Part shown: positions 30,378 through 39,257 of the stretch, one piece after another | Layout of the letters: every line of letters starts with the position of its first letter | How positions within the stretch are numbered: the stretch's first letter is position 1 | Assembly (NCBI GenBank): GCA_049487715.1 | Contig: CP150571.1 | Span: 372,001-436,000 of the forward strand | DNA: 64,000 bases | Direction of reading: 5' to 3' | Source of the DNA: Pycnococcus provasolii | Taxonomy: Eukaryota; Chlorophyta; Pseudoscourfieldiophyceae; Pseudoscourfieldiales | Program-made: the position numbers and the translations under genes | Notes under the pieces: model-generated | The model's database searches: none | The model's input: the letters and a program-made list of their open reading frames with translations, nothing else | What the model was told of the DNA's origin: nothing

Positions 30378-33300
30378 TCAGCTGGGCTTCGATCTCAACG
30401 AGCGACGCCGGTGCCAGCTCGATCGAATCCAATTGTGAGCGAGAGGGGTCGCGAGCGAAGCAGAAGGATCAGCAGGGGCAGATGCTGACGCCGAGGACGA
30501 AGTGAGGCGCGCGCACGATATCGAAGGAGCGAGGACCGGTGAACTGTCACGTAGCACCACATCGGCATGCGTGCGCACATCCGAATTCTCATTCACCAAT
30601 GACAAGACGCGACGCTCGAAGCGAAGCCGCGGCTCGAGCTGGCGTCGGGCAATCACCACGCCGTGCCATGCGGCAAGGGCCGTTGCGACACTCGCCCGGT
30701 GCAACTTGCGCTCCCGGAGAGGAACTCGCGCAGGCCATGTGCAACCAGCGATGGATGCCGCGGTAAGAGGTCGGATTCCCGGTATGGAAGCGCCGGTGGT
30801 GAACCACGGACTCCACCAAGCACGAAGTGAAGCTGCGTTGTGCCTAGAAGATGTTGAAGGCAGATAATGCGCGGTTGGACGAGAATCCGCTTTCATATCG
30901 ACGCTGGCCAGGCGGATTGCACGCACGGCGCGCTGCCATGCACGGAAGAGCTTGCCTATGCGATGACGGTACATCGCGAGCTTCGTGCGCTGGTGCCATA
31001 GTGCTGCACGATACCATGCATCGACAATGCGCGCCTTACGTGGGAGAATTATGAACTTGTTGATAAGATAAGCGTCGCGTTCTGCTGCGGAGGCTGTGCG
31101 CGAGCGCCAAAGCATAACCTTCAGCACCATAATCGCGCGCCTCGTGGCAATGCGCGTCGCTTCTTTGTTCCACGCACGAAGAGCACGCAGTTGCATTTGA
31201 ATCGCTCGCATCGCCTTTATGCCCACGAGGTAGGTACGCAAGTCCTTCGCGCGGCGAATCATGACAATGAAACGACACCATCGTTCATACGAGTGCCTCA
31301 TACGCTGAAAGTCATAGTATAATTCAGGCGATACGTCTATACGCTTCCAAATGTCCATAAATTGGCTGAAAACGCGTCGGAGCAGATTCCGTTTCTTGGC
31401 TCGAAAAATTAAGCTCATGCTAAGATCACGTGTACGAAATGAAATGCGGCCGCATGACTTTTTCACTGCTTCATTCAAATACTTTTGGTAATGCAAATAA
31501 TTCAACCAACTAACAATGCATGATCTGCTGCGAAGACGAGAATGACACGTCTTCACAAGCTCTTGAGTAACGACACAGTCGTTACGCCACAGAGCGAGAC
31601 ATCCTCGGCATATATAATTTGCTCTAAAATATCTTGCGGCAGCGCAACGACTCCGTCTTCCATACATGTGATTTTTCAGCAGCCCGAAAGCGCAGCGTAA
31701 AAGCAGCTTACGGTAGTAAATGTAAGCAACTTCGACAAGAGATCGAGGCACCAAATCACGAACAGACTGCAAGCGATGCAGACCAACACGACCCTCTCGC
31801 TCAAGAACAACAGAGCTAAAAAGATCGATACCTTCGGAATAAGGAGTCTGCACAGCTTCATGCACACCACCAAAACTATGAGATGATCCAAAACGAAGAA
31901 GCAAATCCTCAACAGGGTATAGATCAGGAGGAGAGAGCGCATTCCCAAAACCAAGCAAATGGTCACGGGAATACTGTTCCTCAGCCGCAGCCACGCGAGC
32001 TTTCGTAGACGATCGTACGGATGCAATGCGCGCATCGAGCTCGGAACGACGCTCGCGAAGCTCAGATCGAGCAGACGACGCGCGCGCCTCCAGACGAGAT
32101 GCAAGCGCCGAGTCGCCGTCGCGACGCGTGGACTCCGCCTCGCGCTCGAGCGCAGACACCTCGCTCTCTGCTGCATCCAGCGCCTCGCGCTCCGATTGCG
32201 CGGACGACTCGTGTAGCGCAAGCTCGTCGCGCGCCGATGCGAGTGCGCTCTCGCTCGAAGCAAGCGCCGCGGACGCAGCCGCAACTGAGCTGTGCAGCGA
32301 CGACACATCCGCTCTCGCGCCAGACGACGACGAAGATGTCGCCGACGCGCGAGCGCGAGCGGATACCAAGTCCTCCTCAGCCGCAGCCACGCGAGCTTTC
32401 GCAGACGATCGTACGGATGCAATGCGCGCATCGAGCTCGGAACGACGCTCGCGAAGCTCAGATCGAGCAGACGACGCGCGCGCATCCAGACGAGATGCAA
32501 GCGCCGAGTCGCCGTCGCGACGCGTGGACTCCGCCTCGCGCTCGAGCGCAGACACCTCGCTCTCTGCTGCATCCAGCGTCGCGCGCTCCGATTGCGCGGA
32601 CGACTCGTGTAGCGCAAGCTCGTCGCGCGCCGATGCGAGTGCGCTCTCGCTCGAAGCAAGCGCCGCGGACGCAGCCGCAACTGAGCTGTGCAGCGACGAC
32701 ACATCCGCTCTCGCGCCAGACGACGACGAAGAAGATATCGCCGACGCGCGAGCGCGAGCGGATACCAAGTCCTCCTCAGCCGCAGCCACGCGAGCTTTCG
32801 TAGACGATCGTACGGATGCAATGCGCGCATCGAGCTCGGACCGACGCTCGCGAAGCTCAGATCGAGCAGACGACGCGCGCGCCTCCAGACGAGATGCAAG
32901 CGCCGAGTCGCCGTCGCGACGCGTGGACTCCGCCTCGCGCTCGAGCGCAGACACCTCGCTCTCTGCTGCATCCAGCGTCGCACGCTCCGATTGCGCGGAC
33001 GACTCGTGTAGCGCAAGCTCGTCGCGCGCCGATGCGAGTGCGCTCTCGCTCGAAGCAAGCGCCGCGGACGCAGCCGCAACTGAGCTGTGCAGCGACGACA
33101 CATCCGCTCTCGCGCCAGACGACGACGACGAAGATGTCGCCGACGCGCGAGCGCGAGCGGATACCAAGTCCTCCTCAGCCGCAGCCACGCGAGCTTTCGC
33201 AGACGATCGTACGGATGCAATGCGCGCATCGAGCTCGGAACGACGCTCGCGAAGCTCAGATCGAGCAGACGACGCGCGCGCATCCAGACGAGATGCAAGC

Positions 33301-36300
33301 GCCGAGTCGCCGTCGCGACGCGTGGACTCCGCCTCGCGCTCGAGCGCAGACACCTCGCTCTCTGCTGCATCCAGCGTCGCACGCTCCGATTGCGCGGACG
33401 ACTCGTGTAGCGCAAGCTCGTCGCGCGCCGATGCGAGTGCGCTCTCGCTCGAAGCAAGCGCCGCGGACGCAGCCGCAACTGAGCTGTGCAGCGACGACAC
33501 ATCCGCTCTCGCGCCAGACGACGACGAAGATATCGCCGAAGCGCGAGCGCGAGCGGATACCAAGTCCTCCTCAGCCGCAGCCACGCGAGCTTTCGCAGAC
33601 GATCGTACGGATGCAATGCGCGCATCGAGCTCGGAACGACGCTCGCGAAGCTCAGATCGAGCAGACGACGCGCGCGCCTCCAGACGAGATGCAAGCGCCG
33701 AGTCGCCGTCGCGACGCGTGGACTCCGCCTCGCGCTCGAGCGCAGACACCTCGCTCTCTGCTGCATCCAGCGTCGCGCGCTCCGATTGCGCGGACGACTC
33801 GTGTCGCGCAAACTCGTCGCGCGCCGATGCGAGTGCGCTCTCGCTCGAAGCAAGCGCCGCGGACGCAGCCGCAACTGAGCTGTGCAGCGACGACACATCC
33901 GCTCTCGCGCCAGACGACGACGAAGATGTCGCCGACGCGCGAGCGCGAGCGGATACCAAGTCCTCCTCAGCCGCAGCCACGCGAGCTTTCGTAGACGATC
34001 GTACGGATGCAATGCGCGCATCGAGCTCGGAACGACGCTCGCGAAGCTCAGATCGAGCAGACGACGCGCGCGCCTCCAGACGAGATGCAAGCGCCGAGTC
34101 GCCGTCGCGACGCGTGGACTCCGCCTCGCGCTCGAGCGCAGACACCTCGCTCTCTGCTGCATCCAGCGTCGCGCGCTCCGATTGCGCGGACGACTCGTGT
34201 CGCGCAAGCTCGTCGCGCGCCGATGCGAGTGCGCTCTCGCTCGAAGCAAGCGCCGCGGACGCAGCCGCAACTGAGCTGTGCAGCGACGACACATCCGCTC
34301 TCGCGCCAGACGACGACGAAGATATCGCCGAAGCGCGAGCGCGAGCGGATACCAAGTCCTCCTCAGCCGCAGCCACGCGAGCTTTCGCAGACGATCGTAC
34401 GGATGCAATGCGCGCATCGAGCTCGGACCGACGCTCGCGAAGCTCAGATCGAGCAGACGACGCGCGCGCATCCAGACGAGATGCAAGCGCCGAGTCGCCG
34501 TCGCGACGCGTGGACTCCGCCTCGCGCTCGAGCGCAGACACCTCGCTCTCTGCTGCATCCAGCGTCGCGCGCTCCGATTGCGCGGACGACTCGTGTAGCG
34601 CAAGCTCGTCGCGCGCCGATGCGAGTGCGCTCTCGCTCGAAGCAAGCGCCGCGGACGCAGCCGCAACTGAGCTGTGCAGCGACGACACATCCGCTCTCGC
34701 GCCAGACGACGACGAAGATATCGCCGAAGCGCGAGCGCGAGCGGATACCAAGTCCTCCTCAGCCGCAGCCACGCGAGCTTTCGTAGACGATCGTACGGAT
34801 GCAATGCGCGCATCGAGCTCGGAACGACGCTCGCGAAGCTCAGATCGAGCAGACGACGCGCGCGCATCCAGACGAGATGCAAGCGCCGAGTCGCCGTCGC
34901 GACGCGTGGACTCCGCCTCGCGCTCGAGCGCAGACACCTCGCTCTCTGCTGCATCCAGCGTCGCGCGCTCCGATTGCGCGGACGACTCGTGTAGCGCAAG
35001 CTCGTCGCGCGCCGATGCGAGTGCGCTCTCGCTCGAAGCAAGCGCCGCGGACGCAGCCGCAACTGAGCTGTGCAGCGACGACACATCCGCTCTCGCGCCA
35101 GACGACGACGAAGATATCGCCGAAGCGCGAGCGCGAGCGGATACCAAGTCCTCCTCAGCCGCAGCCACGCGAGCTTTCGTAGACGATCGTACGGATGCAA
35201 TGCGCGCATCGAGCTCGGACCGACGCTCGCGAAGCTCAGATCGAGCAGACGACGCGCGCGCCTCCAGACGAGATGCAAGCGCCGAGTCGCCGTCGCGACG
35301 CGTGGACTCCGCCTCGCGCTCGAGCGCAGACACCTCGCTCTCTGCTGCATCCAGCGTCGCGCGCTCCGATTGCGCGGACGACTCGTGTCGCGCAAGCTCG
35401 TCGCGCGCCGATGCGAGTGCGCTCTCGCTCGAAGCAAGCGCCGCGGACGCAGCCGCAACTGAGCTGTGCAGCGACGACACATCCGCTCTCGCGCCAGACG
35501 ACGACGACGAAGATATCACCGACGCGCGAGCGCGAGCGGATACCAAGTCCTCCTCAGCCGCAGCCACGCGAGCTTTCGCAGACGATCGTACGGATGCAAT
35601 GCGCGCATCGAGCTCGGAACGACGCTCGCGAAGCTCAGATCGAGCAGACGACGCGCGCGCATCCAGACGAGATGCAAGCGCCGAGTCGCCGTCGCGACGC
35701 GTGGACTCCGCCTCGCGCTCGAGCGCAGACACCTCGCTCTCTGCTGCATCCAGCGTCGCGCGCTCCGATTGCGCGGACGACTCGTGTAGCGCAAGCTCGT
35801 CGCGCGCCGATGCGAGTGCGCTCTCGCTCGAAGCAAGCGCCGCGGACGCAGCCGCAACTGAGCTGTGCAGCGACGACACATCCGCTCTCGCGCCAGACGA
35901 CGACGAAGAAGATATCGCCGACGCGCGAGCGCGAGCGGATACCAAGTCCTCCTCAGCCGCAGCCACGCGAGCTTTCGCAGACGATCGTACGGATGCAATG
36001 CGCGCATCGAGCTCGGAACGACGCTCGCGAAGCTCAGATCGAGCAGACGACGCGCGCGCATCCAGACGAGATGCAAGCGCCGAGTCGCCGTCGCGACGCG
36101 TGGACTCCGCCTCGCGCTCGAGCGCAGACACCTCGCTCTCTGCTGCATCCAGCGTCGCACGCTCCGATTGCGCGGACGACTCGTGTAGCGCAAGCTCGTC
36201 GCGCGCCGATGCGAGTGCGCTCTCGCTCGAAGCAAGCGCCGCGGACGCAGCCGCAACTGAGCTGTGCAGCGACGACACATCCGCTCTCGCGCCAGACGAC

Positions 36301-38201
36301 GACGACGACGATATCACCGACGCGCGAGCGCGAGCGGATACCAAGTCCTCCTCAGCCGCAGCCACGCGAGCTTTCGTAGACGATCGTACGGATGCAATGC
36401 GCGCATCGAGCTCGGACCGACGCTCGCGAAGCTCAGATCGAGCAGACGACGCGCGCGCATCCAGACGAGATGCAAGCGCCGAGTCGCCGTCGCGACGCGT
36501 GGACTCCGCCTCGCGCTCGAGCGCAGACACCTCGCTCTCTGCTGCATCCAGCGTCGCGCGCTCCGATTGCGCGGACGACTCGTGTAGCGCAAGCTCGTCG
36601 CGCGCCGATGCGAGTACGCTCTCGCTCGAAGCAAGCGCCGCGGACGCAGCCGCAACTGAGCTGTGCAGCGACGACACATCCGCTCTCGCGCCAGACGACG
36701 ACGAAGAAGATATCACCGACGCGCGAGCGCGAGCGGATACCAAGTCCTCCTCAGCCGCAGCCACGCGAGCTTTCGCAGACGATCGTACGGATGCAATGCG
36801 CGCATCGAGCTCGGAACGACGCTCGCGAAGCTCAGATCGAGCAGACGACGCGCGCGCCTCCAGACGAGATGCAAGCGCCGAGTCGCCGTCGCGACGCGTG
36901 GACTCCGCCTCGCGCTCGAGCGCAGACACCTCGCTCTCTGCTGCATCCAGCGCCTCGCGCTCCGATTGCGCGGACGACTCGTGTCGCGCAAGCTCGTCGC
37001 GCGCGGATTCCAGTTGAGCTTTTAATTGCTGAAGGTCAAATGGTGCACTTTCGACTGAGAAGATGTTGGAATTGTGAAGGACGGGTTGGACTCGTGTAAT
37101 ATGGTACCTACGTTGTATTGTAGATAGCACTTTAGGCCAGGTGACGTCTTGCTGAGTTGCTTCGAAGCGGTGTTGGTTTTCAATGCTCTGTGCTTCGAGT
37201 TGTTGTTGCTTAATGAGATTTGCTCTTTGTCCAAGTAGCTGTGTAACGATACTTATGGCGTTTCCCTTTTGCGGTTTGGTGTGAGGCATTTTGTCTCGTG
37301 GATTGTTGATCTGACGGCGAAGATGTTTCATTCGGTCTGCCGCAAATTTAAGTTCGCAGAAGCATTGACCAAGCACGTACATTTTATGCCACTCAGCCGA
37401 CATTTCGTACTGTTCTTGCCGAAGTCTTGCTTGCTTCCATAGACTGCGCCAGTGTGCCATACCTGCGTGAATGAGACGTGCTTGCAAACGACGCGCGGCG
37501 ATCTTCTCGTGTCTGCGCAAGATTGTCTCTTTCTTCGCTATGCAGAGCCACTCTGCGACTACCTCAGCAGTGCGTCTCAGTGAGCGCTGCAAAAGCCACG
37601 CCTCTGCTGCTGCTTTATGCGCACATCTGTCCGACCAGAGTTTGAACCAAATCTGCCACACCTTCTCTGAGTTCTCTCTTGCTCGCTCGTACCAAATCAT
37701 ATCAACCAAGAAACGGCGATAGCGTGCAACATCGGCAGCTGCGTGGAAAGCGAGCATGGCAGCCTTAAGTGTCAGTTTGTACTCCAGGCTTCTATGTAAG
37801 GCGAGCTGAAAGTCGGAGCCTACCCATGGGTGGGTCGCTTCATCCCATCTCGCAACGTCAGCTCGAACCGTGTGCCTTATCGCCGGTTCGGCGTGCGCAA
37901 ACTTGTTTTTGCTGTGAAGCTGAGAGACACCCGCTGGTACGAACACAGCAGCCGTTGCCTCGCGCTGCCTGCAGTCCTGCGCCGGGTGCGGCGGCGGCGG
38001 CCTGACACTTCGAGGTGCTGGCGGTAGACCTGTTGCTTGCCACAGAGTGAGTTCATTTTTCCTCTTGTCTACGTACTCCACCTCGCGTGCAGTTTGCTCG
38101 ACGCGCGCTTGCAAGCTCATCCTGCAAGCGGCGAGGCGGCTTGCGAGCGGCGCGACGGGCGCCGAGATGTCACCACTTGCACGCACAAAACCTTCCATCA
38201 T
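30378..38201 (-). CDS. giant Sfi1-like coiled-coil protein with 13 tandem units
   Basis: 2,607 residues from the first ATG (38201), in one frame. The N-terminal ~395 residues and the C-terminal ~530 contain Trp-centred helical repeats like the centrin-binding repeats of Sfi1 (VWQIWFKLW, GMAHWRSLWKQA; RALRAWNKEA, IVDAWYRAALW, LFRAWQRAVR). Between them, about 395-2078, are 13 copies of a 132/133-residue unit: a heptad-like charged coil (SEVSALEREAESTRRD, SELRERRSELDARIASVRSS, ARVAAAEEDLVSARARAS) and a Ser-rich hinge (SSSSSSGARADVSSLHSS). A centriole/basal-body fibre role is inferred from the Sfi1-like ends. TGTAA on its strand is at 30354-30350. Repeat number may be affected by assembly. Confidence 0.88.
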   Translation of the reverse strand: MMEGFVRASGDISAPVAPLASRLAACRMSLQARVEQTAREVEYVDKRKNELTLWQATGLPPAPRSVRPPPPHPAQDCRQREATAAVFVPAGVSQLHSKNKFAHAEPAIRHTVRADVARWDEATHPWVGSDFQLALHRSLEYKLTLKAAMLAFHAAADVARYRRFLVDMIWYERARENSEKVWQIWFKLWSDRCAHKAAAEAWLLQRSLRRTAEVVAEWLCIAKKETILRRHEKIAARRLQARLIHAGMAHWRSLWKQARLRQEQYEMSAEWHKMYVLGQCFCELKFAADRMKHLRRQINNPRDKMPHTKPQKGNAISIVTQLLGQRANLIKQQQLEAQSIENQHRFEATQQDVTWPKVLSTIQRRYHITRVQPVLHNSNIFSVESAPFDLQQLKAQLESARDELARHESSAQSEREALDAAESEVSALEREAESTRRDGDSALASRLEARASSARSELRERRSELDARIASVRSSAKARVAAAEEDLVSARARASVISSSSSSGARADVSSLHSSVAAASAALASSESVLASARDELALHESSAQSERATLDAAESEVSALEREAESTRRDGDSALASRLDARASSARSELRERRSELDARIASVRSSTKARVAAAEEDLVSARARASVISSSSSSGARADVSSLHSSVAAASAALASSESALASARDELALHESSAQSERATLDAAESEVSALEREAESTRRDGDSALASRLDARASSARSELRERRSELDARIASVRSSAKARVAAAEEDLVSARARASAISSSSSSGARADVSSLHSSVAAASAALASSESALASARDELALHESSAQSERATLDAAESEVSALEREAESTRRDGDSALASRLDARASSARSELRERRSELDARIASVRSSAKARVAAAEEDLVSARARASVISSSSSSGARADVSSLHSSVAAASAALASSESALASARDELARHESSAQSERATLDAAESEVSALEREAESTRRDGDSALASRLEARASSARSELRERRSELDARIASVRSSTKARVAAAEEDLVSARARASAISSSSSGARADVSSLHSSVAAASAALASSESALASARDELALHESSAQSERATLDAAESEVSALEREAESTRRDGDSALASRLDARASSARSELRERRSELDARIASVRSSTKARVAAAEEDLVSARARASAISSSSSGARADVSSLHSSVAAASAALASSESALASARDELALHESSAQSERATLDAAESEVSALEREAESTRRDGDSALASRLDARASSARSELRERRSELDARIASVRSSAKARVAAAEEDLVSARARASAISSSSSGARADVSSLHSSVAAASAALASSESALASARDELARHESSAQSERATLDAAESEVSALEREAESTRRDGDSALASRLEARASSARSELRERRSELDARIASVRSSTKARVAAAEEDLVSARARASATSSSSSGARADVSSLHSSVAAASAALASSESALASARDEFARHESSAQSERATLDAAESEVSALEREAESTRRDGDSALASRLEARASSARSELRERRSELDARIASVRSSAKARVAAAEEDLVSARARASAISSSSSGARADVSSLHSSVAAASAALASSESALASARDELALHESSAQSERATLDAAESEVSALEREAESTRRDGDSALASRLDARASSARSELRERRSELDARIASVRSSAKARVAAAEEDLVSARARASATSSSSSSGARADVSSLHSSVAAASAALASSESALASARDELALHESSAQSERATLDAAESEVSALEREAESTRRDGDSALASRLEARASSARSELRERRSELDARIASVRSSTKARVAAAEEDLVSARARASAISSSSSSGARADVSSLHSSVAAASAALASSESALASARDELALHESSAQSERATLDAAESEVSALEREAESTRRDGDSALASRLDARASSARSELRERRSELDARIASVRSSAKARVAAAEEDLVSARARASATSSSSSGARADVSSLHSSVAAASAALASSESALASARDELALHESSAQSEREALDAAESEVSALEREAESTRRDGDSALASRLEARASSARSELRERRSELDARIASVRSSTKARVAAAEEQYSRDHLLGFGNALSPPDLYPVEDLLLRFGSSHSFGGVHEAVQTPYSEGIDLFSSVVLEREGRVGLHRLQSVRDLVPRSLVEVAYIYYRKLLLRCAFGLLKNHMYGRRSRCAAARYFRANYICRGCLALWRNDCVVTQELVKTCHSRLRSRSCIVSWLNYLHYQKYLNEAVKKSCGRISFRTRDLSMSLIFRAKKRNLLRRVFSQFMDIWKRIDVSPELYYDFQRMRHSYERWCRFIVMIRRAKDLRTYLVGIKAMRAIQMQLRALRAWNKEATRIATRRAIMVLKVMLWRSRTASAAERDAYLINKFIILPRKARIVDAWYRAALWHQRTKLAMYRHRIGKLFRAWQRAVRAIRLASVDMKADSRPTAHYLPSTSSRHNAASLRAWWSPWFTTGASIPGIRPLTAASIAGCTWPARVPLRERKLHRASVATALAAWHGVVIARRQLEPRLRFERRVLSLVNENSDVRTHADVVLRDSSPVLAPSISCARLTSSSASASAPADPSASLATPLAHNWIRSSWHRRRSLRSKPS
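31968..37012 (-). repeat. tandem array, 13 copies of a 396/399-bp unit
   Basis: The anchor GATCGTACGGATGCAATGCG occurs at 32011, 32407, 32806, 33205, 33601, 33997, 34393, 34789, 35185, 35584, 35983, 36382 and 36781. Spacings are six of 396 and six of 399 bp, so the coding frame is never broken. Copies differ at only a few positions (for example TTCGTAGAC versus TTCGCAGAC, GCCTCC versus GCATCC, and the number of GAC/GAA codons). The two outermost copies share changes absent from the interior ones. Confidence 0.97.
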
Positions 38202-39257
38202 CGTAAAAAGAACAAAAAAAATAACAGTCAACTGCTATCCAAGAAGTTAAGGCAAGCGTGCACTTTATCTCCGCTGCAGATGGCCGGGCAAGGCCATAAA
38301 GGGTGCGCGCGCCATAAGGAAGTTGGCCATCACTACAATGCCAAGGGGGAATGATTCGGGCGAGGGACCCTCCGAGGGATTCGAGCAAGTCAAACGAATG
38401 CAAACGGAAGAACTGGAGTTCAAGTTCAAGTTCCAGGGGGGGAAGTGAACCTTCCCTAATAGGATTCCATTCCACGAGCAGAGCAACTTAAGGTAGGCAC
38501 CTTCCCCTCAGGCTGGCAGGGTTAGGGTTAGGGTTAGCTAAGGTAGACTAGGGAACGCGTTTGTGTCACACACTTCTTACTTATACTGTAGTATGACATT
38601 TCCCCGAAAACATGACCGCCAAAGTTTTTTCCCCAAAGTTTGATTTTGCGACCATTTCGCCCCCTATGAGGTTAGGGCCCTCAAAAGTTTGATTTTGCGA
38701 CCATTTCGCTGGTTACGGCCCAATGCAAACTTTTTCAACTTTTTTTTTGGTCGCGTCCGCAGGTCGAGAAATCAAACTTTGGAACTTTTGGCGGTCATGT
38801 TTTAGGGGAAATGTCATACTTACAGTATGTAAGTCACTCGTTCGTTCCTCTACTGTACAGTATATCCTATACCTTTCTTTTACTGTAATTCCCAAACCCC
38901 AATGTGGTACCCGGTGGGTAACTTAGGGAAAACGGTACGGTACGGTACCCTAGAGGTCGCGCACTGGTACTCCAAGTGACAGCGAGTGCAGAGGCCAGAG
39001 GCGAAATGGATACAATGGTCTATGGTAATGTTTAGCCAAGGCATATGTTGTAATATAGTACTATATATTACACGCAGGCGTTCACAAACGAACCTGCTTG
39101 GTTGTCGTCGCCTCTCTCCGCGCGCGTGGTCGTGGAGCGGGTCCAGACTGCCGAGGGATAGGGTCTCCCTCGCTACACAAATCTGAGATATCCGCCATCC
39201 TTCCTGCGACACAGCTTTATGTTGTCACGTCGCAAGGGCTCCTCAGATTCCTTTCAA
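38202..39257. other. 1.06-kb spacer: Sfi1-like promoter and channel 3' end
   Basis: Contains a short TTAGGG-type tract (38519-38537), the MITE-like element at 38579-38834 (listed separately) and GGTAC-rich sequence near 38902-38950. TTACA at 39068-39072 (TGTAA on the minus strand) may serve the channel gene. No gene was recognised. Confidence 0.5.
38579..38834. mobile_element. MITE-like inverted-repeat element
   Basis: About 80 bp at the left (ACTTATACTGTAGTATGAC, TTTCCCC, AAACATGACCGCCAAAG, ..., AAAGTTTGATTTTGCGACC) recurs in inverted orientation at the right end, with a few mismatches and indels. The middle contains a direct repeat of 26 bp (38635-38660 and 38684-38709). The element has no coding capacity. 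Clear target-site duplication was not found, so the class is open. Confidence 0.65.

Noticed and set aside
31676-36679. Long Arg/Leu-rich open frames on the minus strand in a second phase (for example 31676-35482)
   Set aside because: Same reason: a stop-free phase of the repeat unit, ending as soon as unique sequence begins.
32026-37017. 1,663-residue open frame on the plus strand, antisense to the coil array
   Set aside because: It is confined almost exactly to the tandem repeat and stays open because one stop-free unit is repeated 13 times. It has no unique ends or domain, whereas the minus frame continues into Sfi1-like sequence on both sides.
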